55,846 nt of DNA, from contig CAZGSR010000016.1 in NCBI GenBank assembly GCA_964528645.1, forward strand, positions 1 through 55,846, read 5' to 3'. Numbering within the stretch: the stretch's first letter is position 1; each line of letters opens with the position of its first letter. Position numbers and translations under genes: made by a program. The notes under the pieces are model-generated. The model was not told the DNA's origin, did no database searches, and saw only the letters and a program-made list of their open reading frames with translations. Shown in pieces: positions 51,705 through 55,846 of this stretch. The DNA comes from UBA5734 sp964528645 (lineage in GTDB: Bacteria > Bacillota > Clostridia > Saccharofermentanales > UBA5734).

Positions 51705-52532
51705 TTATATCTGGCGGAAAGTCAGCCGGGCCCGGAAAGCAGACGATACCTGGTCTGCGAACAGGCCTTCGACCAGGATACTTGAGCCATCAGACTCTGG
51801 ACTTGGATGGACATCAAGGTAGGACCGGTCGCCGGGACGGATTTCCGCCAGATACTGGATATCGATGGCGGCAAGATCGAGCGGCCGGGTCTTTGAACCG
51901 AGCAACTGCCCTGGTCCATTCCGGAAATAGGCATAAGCAGCATCCATGCTCCAGGCAACGTAATGGGTGTTGTTGACATGGTGATTGCGGTCGATGGCGG
52001 AAAAATCGGCAAACTTGACCAGCAATGGTTCAGGATCGGCAGCAAGGTCCCGGGGAGAGGCTGGCTCAATTTTTCCACAGGAAAAATCGAAAGCTTCGGG
52101 GATTTCCAGAGTGACACCCTGAAGGCCGGCAGGTCCCAGGACCACGTCCGGCCGCTGCGGCCGATGATCCGATTTGCGCGCCACGAGCCATTCCGAAGTG
52201 GCCCGGCCGATCGGCTCAGAGTCGGGAGATCCGGCCAGCAGCTGATAGTCGCGCAGGAACAACAGTTTCTTCACGCCACGGCTCCAAGTCCGGATCCAGA
52301 CCTGTTCACCCCAGCGGGGCAGACGGTCGAGGCGGACGGAGACTTTAGACAGCAGCCAGGTCAGATCAGCACGGTCCAGCAGACTGGCACCGATTCCAAT
52401 CAGTTCAGCATGCTGGTAGGCCGCCTCCTGCATCAGGGCAAACAGGGAAGACAGATGGAGCTGGTCGGCAAAATCAGTATCGGAACTGCGGATGGCAAAC
52501 GGGAACAGGCCGGGAGTGAAGTCAGCTACCAT
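51705..52532 (-). CDS. Acyl-ACP thioesterase
   Basis: Releases free fatty acids from acyl carrier protein, 275 aa with two hotdog domains. N-terminal domain with the family opening SSDTDFADQLHLSSLFALMQEAAYQHAE; C-terminal domain with FSAIDRNHHVNNTHYVAWSMD, which contains the conserved Asn-His region used in catalysis. The start at 52532 is chosen because AGGA lies about nine bases upstream and the N-terminus then fits; earlier in-frame codons run further into the MFS gene, with which it still overlaps by 11 bases. Confidence 0.9.
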   Translation of the reverse strand: MVADFTPGLFPFAIRSSDTDFADQLHLSSLFALMQEAAYQHAELIGIGASLLDRADLTWLLSKVSVRLDRLPRWGEQVWIRTWSRGVKKLLFLRDYQLLAGSPDSEPIGRATSEWLVARKSDHRPQRPDVVLGPAGLQGVTLEIPEAFDFSCGKIEPASPRDLAADPEPLLVKFADFSAIDRNHHVNNTHYVAWSMDAAYAYFRNGPGQLLGSKTRPLDLAAIDIQYLAEIRPGDRSYLDVHPSPESDGSSILVEGLFADQVSSAFRARLTFRQI

Positions 52533-53877
52533 GAGAATGGTTCCTGGCTTCCACGGCTGCATGCTCGGCAGCTGCCCCCTGTTCCTCGACCTGGCGCAGG
52601 TAGGGCCGTCCGATCCGGATGATGGTAAACCCAATCGCGAAAAGGACAATCAGGCCGAGAATGCCAGAAGATGAACGGCCAGTCAGGCTGGCAACCGACG
52701 CATAGATAAACGGCCCCATCACGGCAGCAAATTTCCCAAAGATATCAAAGAAGCCGAAAAATTCATTAGAACGATCGGGGGGCACGAGCTTGCCAAAGAA
52801 CGAACGCGACAGGGCCTGGATGCCACCCTGGCTGGTCCCGACCAGAACCGCCATCGCCCAGAACAGGCGCGTCGCCGTTGCAACGCCACCCGGAGCGCCT
52901 GACTCGACCAGGATCCCCATGTAGAAACCGACCAGACAGATCACGGTGTAGATACCAATCGCCGCCGTGATCATGTTGATCGAACCAAAGCGCCGGGCCA
53001 GGCGGCCGAAAGCGATCGAGCAGGGTACAGCTACCAGCTGAGTCACCAACAAGGCCAGGATCATGCCAGTGGAGTCCAGGCCCAGAGTCGAGCCATACAC
53101 AGTGGCCATGTGGATGACCGTATTGACTCCGTCAATGTAGAAAAAATACGCCAGCATGAACACCAGCATAGCCCGGTTGGCAACGATTTCCCGGGCCGTC
53201 CGGACGATGCCGCGCAGAGCACTGCCGACGAGGTCTCTGGCCGGCATGTCGATCGAATGGACCTGGTGGACATGGAGCAGGATCGGCAGGCTGAAACCAG
53301 CCCACCAGACGACACACAAGCCGACGGACAACTTGACCGCCAGGGTAGCACCGATACCAAACGAAGGTCCGACTGTGATCAAGAGGATCGAGAGAATGAA
53401 TGGGATGGTACTGCCGCCCAGATATCCCATGGCAAAGCCCCAGGCCGAGACTTTGTCCATCCGGTCCGGGGTGGTGACATCCGTGATGAAAGCGTCATAA
53501 AACAGCAGCGACCCGGTGAAACCGATGTAGGAAAACACATAGCCGAGCAGCATGATCCGCCAGTTATCGGTCAGGGCCATCAGTGAGGTGAATGCCAGGC
53601 CGATGATCAGGAAGGTCAGCAGGAGCTTTTTTTTCATACCGTGGAAATCGGCGATGGCTCCGAGCACAGGAGCCAGAACTGCAACGGTCAGGGTCGCAGC
53701 CGATGAGCCATACCCCCACCAGACATCACCACTGACTCCGGCAGATTTGGCGACGCTGGCAAAATAGATCGGAAAAACCGCTGCCATGATGATGGTGGCA
53801 TAGGCGGAATTGGCCCAGTCATAGAAGATCCAGCTGCGTTCGGCCGGAGTGAAAATCCTGTTCCTTGATCTACCCAT
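52522..53877 (-). CDS. UMF1-type MFS transporter
   Basis: Membrane transporter of 452 aa with about twelve membrane segments. The opening WIFYDWANSAYATIIMAAVFPIYF is the signature of the UMF1/Atg22-like MFS family, and SYIGFTGSLLFYDAFITDVTTPD and PPDRSNEFFGFFDIFGKFAAVMGP are further family segments. The substrate is not known; vacuolar amino-acid efflux is the role of yeast Atg22. The ATG at 53877 has AAGGGGT at good spacing; a GTG six codons earlier is less likely. It lies between DUF6106 and thioesterase genes in one orientation. Confidence 0.9.
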   Translation of the reverse strand: MGRSRNRIFTPAERSWIFYDWANSAYATIIMAAVFPIYFASVAKSAGVSGDVWWGYGSSAATLTVAVLAPVLGAIADFHGMKKKLLLTFLIIGLAFTSLMALTDNWRIMLLGYVFSYIGFTGSLLFYDAFITDVTTPDRMDKVSAWGFAMGYLGGSTIPFILSILLITVGPSFGIGATLAVKLSVGLCVVWWAGFSLPILLHVHQVHSIDMPARDLVGSALRGIVRTAREIVANRAMLVFMLAYFFYIDGVNTVIHMATVYGSTLGLDSTGMILALLVTQLVAVPCSIAFGRLARRFGSINMITAAIGIYTVICLVGFYMGILVESGAPGGVATATRLFWAMAVLVGTSQGGIQALSRSFFGKLVPPDRSNEFFGFFDIFGKFAAVMGPFIYASVASLTGRSSSGILGLIVLFAIGFTIIRIGRPYLRQVEEQGAAAEHAAVEARNHSHGS

Positions 53878-53908
53878 TGCATTGACCCCTTGCACAGGAA
53901 GTGATGAT

Positions 53909-54424
53909 TCAGCCCAGGCGAATCCGTCCTGGATTGTATTTCTTCAACTGGTTGACGATCTTCTCATCTGGCGAGAACAGCACAATGACCGGTTTGCCGT
54001 TATAGTCGGTCCGGATTTTATAGTCAACCCCATGGGATTGGCTGGAACGGCAATCGATGACGGTGCCTGCTTTTTCCATTTGTGCAGAGGCTGCCGGTTG
54101 CTTTTCCATCGGTTCCATCGAATCGAAGGTGCGGGCCAGGCCGGAAAAGACCCGGCGACGCTTGCGCTGGGCAATGATCAGGTCGATATCGAGGTCGCCA
54201 TTGGTGATGGTGTATTCGTATTCGCGGGCAAAGCCACGGAGCAGATAGAACAGGCCATACCCCAGTGCAGCCAGGACCAGGACACTCAGGCTGCCGAGAT
54301 AGCCACCGAACAGGATCACCAAAAACAGCAAAACCAGGCCCAGCAGCACTAGACCAGCCATTTTCAACCGGTCATTGCTCGTTATCCTGGCTTTGACAAT
54401 CATTTCATGAAAGGAATCATCCAT
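53909..54424 (-). CDS. DUF6106 family membrane protein
   Basis: Of 171 aa: two adjacent membrane segments (about residues 22-62), then a soluble domain with EYEYTITNGDLDIDLIIAQRKRRRVFSG and FSPDEKIVNQLKKYNPGRI. This pattern is the DUF6106 family of Clostridia, function unknown; the domain looks PH-like. The ATG at 54424 begins a typical family N-terminus (MDDSFHEMIVK); the frame is open upstream but that part has no similarity to the family. It is 31 bases upstream of the MFS gene in the same direction. Confidence 0.85.
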   Translation of the reverse strand: MDDSFHEMIVKARITSNDRLKMAGLVLLGLVLLFLVILFGGYLGSLSVLVLAALGYGLFYLLRGFAREYEYTITNGDLDIDLIIAQRKRRRVFSGLARTFDSMEPMEKQPAASAQMEKAGTVIDCRSSQSHGVDYKIRTDYNGKPVIVLFSPDEKIVNQLKKYNPGRIRLG

Positions 54425-54543
54425 GTAAGTCCACCGCCTTCCTCTGCCCATTCTAGCGGTCTTCACCGGCGAGGGCAATATGGAAAAGCGGTGCAAATGA
54501 AGCGCTCGTTGTGCATGGCAGTCCGATCCCGTATGGATTGGAA

Positions 54544-55671
54544 TCAGTTGCCTGGGGCACCATCAATCTTTTTCACTGGATCAAACGCGAAAGTCTGGCC
54601 GTAGATGAAGTCTTGCAGCAAAGGGATCATGCCATTGAAATCACACAGGCTTTTCCAGACCTCACCGCTGACATTCTTGTAGTAGCCTTCGATCGGGATC
54701 TGGAGCTGGGCGATCGGCTTCCTGAGCAGCGGGAGTGATCGGAGGCCGAGGAGGAACATTTCACGGGTGCTCAGGTTGGTCGTGATCTGGGACAGACCGA
54801 CCTGAGCCAGGTCGATTTTCCTCGCTGGCCCGGCCTTGAGGGCAGCATCGGCCAGCGCCTGCAGGACCTCGCGCTGGCGTTCCATGCGGGCATAGTCGCT
54901 GTCGATCTTGCGGATCCTGGCATAGGTCACCGCCTGGCGGCCATTCAGCAGCTGAAGACCGGGCTGCTCGAGGATCGGTGAAGGCTCCGTATCCGGAAAC
55001 GTCTTGTTGACCATGGCCAATTCTTCATTGACAGCCTTGAGTTCTTTTTCCGAAACATCCAGCAGAACTCCGCCAGCAGCGTCGATGATTTTCTCCAGGC
55101 CGGCCATGTTGACGACGACAAATTTCTGGATATCCAGACGCAGTGTCTCACTGACCACACGCATCGCCAGAAGCGGACCGCCCAGAGCATTGGCCGCATT
55201 GATCTTGTCCGTGCCTTTTTTGCCAGGAATATAGACGCTCATGTCACGCTGCAGCGATGTCAGCTTGATCTGGCCATGGACCGAATCCACCGTCAGGATC
55301 ATCATCGAATCCGAGCGCTCCGCAATACTGTCTGAGGCTGCATCGCGATTGTCCACCCCGAGCAGCAGAATATTCGTGATACCCCTGACCGCCGGCAGTT
55401 GATTTTCGAGCGGCTCCGAAGCTTTGTCATACGGTTCCTTGAGCGTTTCGGATGCATCGAACGTCCGGACATTCTGGCTGACCAGGATCCACAGACCGCC
55501 ACCCAAAACCAGGATAGCGGCAAGGACCAGGCTCAAGATGACCAGTACGATTTTTTGCGCGCGTTTACCCGGTCTGGTCGGATACGTGCGACTGTAGACT
55601 TTGTCTGTCGCTGGAATATTCGGATTGGTTTCAGGTTCAGGAGATTGTTCCGCGGGATGATTGTGTTTCAT
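54544..55671 (-). CDS. LytR-CpsA-Psr family cell-wall glycopolymer ligase
   Basis: Attaches teichoic acids or other glycopolymers to peptidoglycan on the outside of the membrane. Its 375 aa: a cytoplasmic N-terminal tail, one membrane segment (about 40-63), then the LCP domain with ILLLGVDNRD, RSDSMMILTVD, SLQRDMSVYIPG, KINAANALGG and YARIRKIDSDYARMERQREV, whose Asp and Arg residues bind the polyprenyl-pyrophosphate substrate. It has the only clear two-hexamer sigma-A promoter seen in the window. It may be followed by transcription of the DUF6106 gene after a 119-base gap. Confidence 0.94.
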   Translation of the reverse strand: MKHNHPAEQSPEPETNPNIPATDKVYSRTYPTRPGKRAQKIVLVILSLVLAAILVLGGGLWILVSQNVRTFDASETLKEPYDKASEPLENQLPAVRGITNILLLGVDNRDAASDSIAERSDSMMILTVDSVHGQIKLTSLQRDMSVYIPGKKGTDKINAANALGGPLLAMRVVSETLRLDIQKFVVVNMAGLEKIIDAAGGVLLDVSEKELKAVNEELAMVNKTFPDTEPSPILEQPGLQLLNGRQAVTYARIRKIDSDYARMERQREVLQALADAALKAGPARKIDLAQVGLSQITTNLSTREMFLLGLRSLPLLRKPIAQLQIPIEGYYKNVSGEVWKSLCDFNGMIPLLQDFIYGQTFAFDPVKKIDGAPGN

Positions 55672-55727
55672 GTTGGTTCCTATCAGAAAAGGTTGGTTTA
55701 GTTGCGAAAAATGCAGAGCAATTTGTA

Positions 55728-55756
55728 TATATAGACCTTTTCGTCAGGACTGTCAA
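55728..55756 (-). promoter_or_regulatory. LCP gene sigma-A promoter
   Basis: TTGACA (55751-55756) and TATATA (55728-55733) on the minus strand, spaced exactly 17 bases, 57 bases upstream of the ATG. Confidence 0.75.
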
Positions 55757-55846
55757 CAAATACCGACATAAGGTTCTTTGCTTGTTTCCGGGAAAAGTTT
55801 ATTAAGCGACAAGGGGGTCGCGCGAAGGGTGCGCCCAAAATCGGCA

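Overview
The window reads as chromosomal DNA of an anaerobic, fermentative member of the Bacillota, most likely Clostridia. The gene families fit this: a sortase-type surface protein ending in MPQTG, a LytR-CpsA-Psr protein, a lipoprotein PBP, OpuC-type osmoprotectant transport, PepF, and small families common in Clostridia (DUF503, DUF5711, DUF6106, a DUF6897-like protein). Strong AGGAGG ribosome binding sites agree. Base composition looks moderately GC-rich by eye. I see no tRNA, rRNA, CRISPR array, prophage or transposase gene.

Layout. 1-5.8 kb: small unknown gene, UDP-galactopyranose mutase, OsmC peroxidase, LysR regulator divergent from a YeiH-type exporter, DNA polymerase IV, DUF6897-like protein. 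6-11.6 kb: a 1873-residue repeat-built cell-wall-anchored protein with a long leader that holds a terminator. 12-19.4 kb: lipoprotein PBP, three-gene osmoprotectant ABC transporter, NfeD plus slipin. 19.4-23.9 kb: a Na+-NQR operon, nqrBCDEF without nqrA, plus a small partner gene. 24-28.8 kb: an ABC ATPase and a giant FtsX-type permease. 28.8-36.8 kb: an acetate kinase with unusual active-site loops, DUF503 protein, and a branched-chain amino acid cluster cimA-leuB-ilvD-ilvB. 37-39.8 kb: ABC-F ATPase and a lipid-kinase-like protein. 39.9-51.6 kb: a nine-gene minus-strand block running from a GldA/GldF/GldG-like ABC system through DUF4340, a beta-propeller protein, PepF and a CYTH protein to two flavoproteins. 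51.7-55.7 kb: acyl-ACP thioesterase, UMF1-type MFS transporter, DUF6106 and LCP proteins.

How the genes work together. cimA, leuB, ilvD and ilvB cover most of isoleucine/valine synthesis by the citramalate route, but leuC, leuD, ilvN and ilvC are not here. Nqr would couple NADH oxidation to Na+ export and OpuC would import compatible solutes. Several genes (glf, PBP, LPXTG protein, LCP) act on the cell envelope.

The most distinctive non-coding signal is a family of short palindromes with cores GGGACGCCGTCCC, GGGACGGCGTCCC or GGGACCGGGTCCC. Six good and four degenerate copies lie between genes. Three copies sit directly upstream of a TATAAT box. Seven promoters in the window look like extended -10 (TGn + TATAAT-like) promoters with no recognisable -35.
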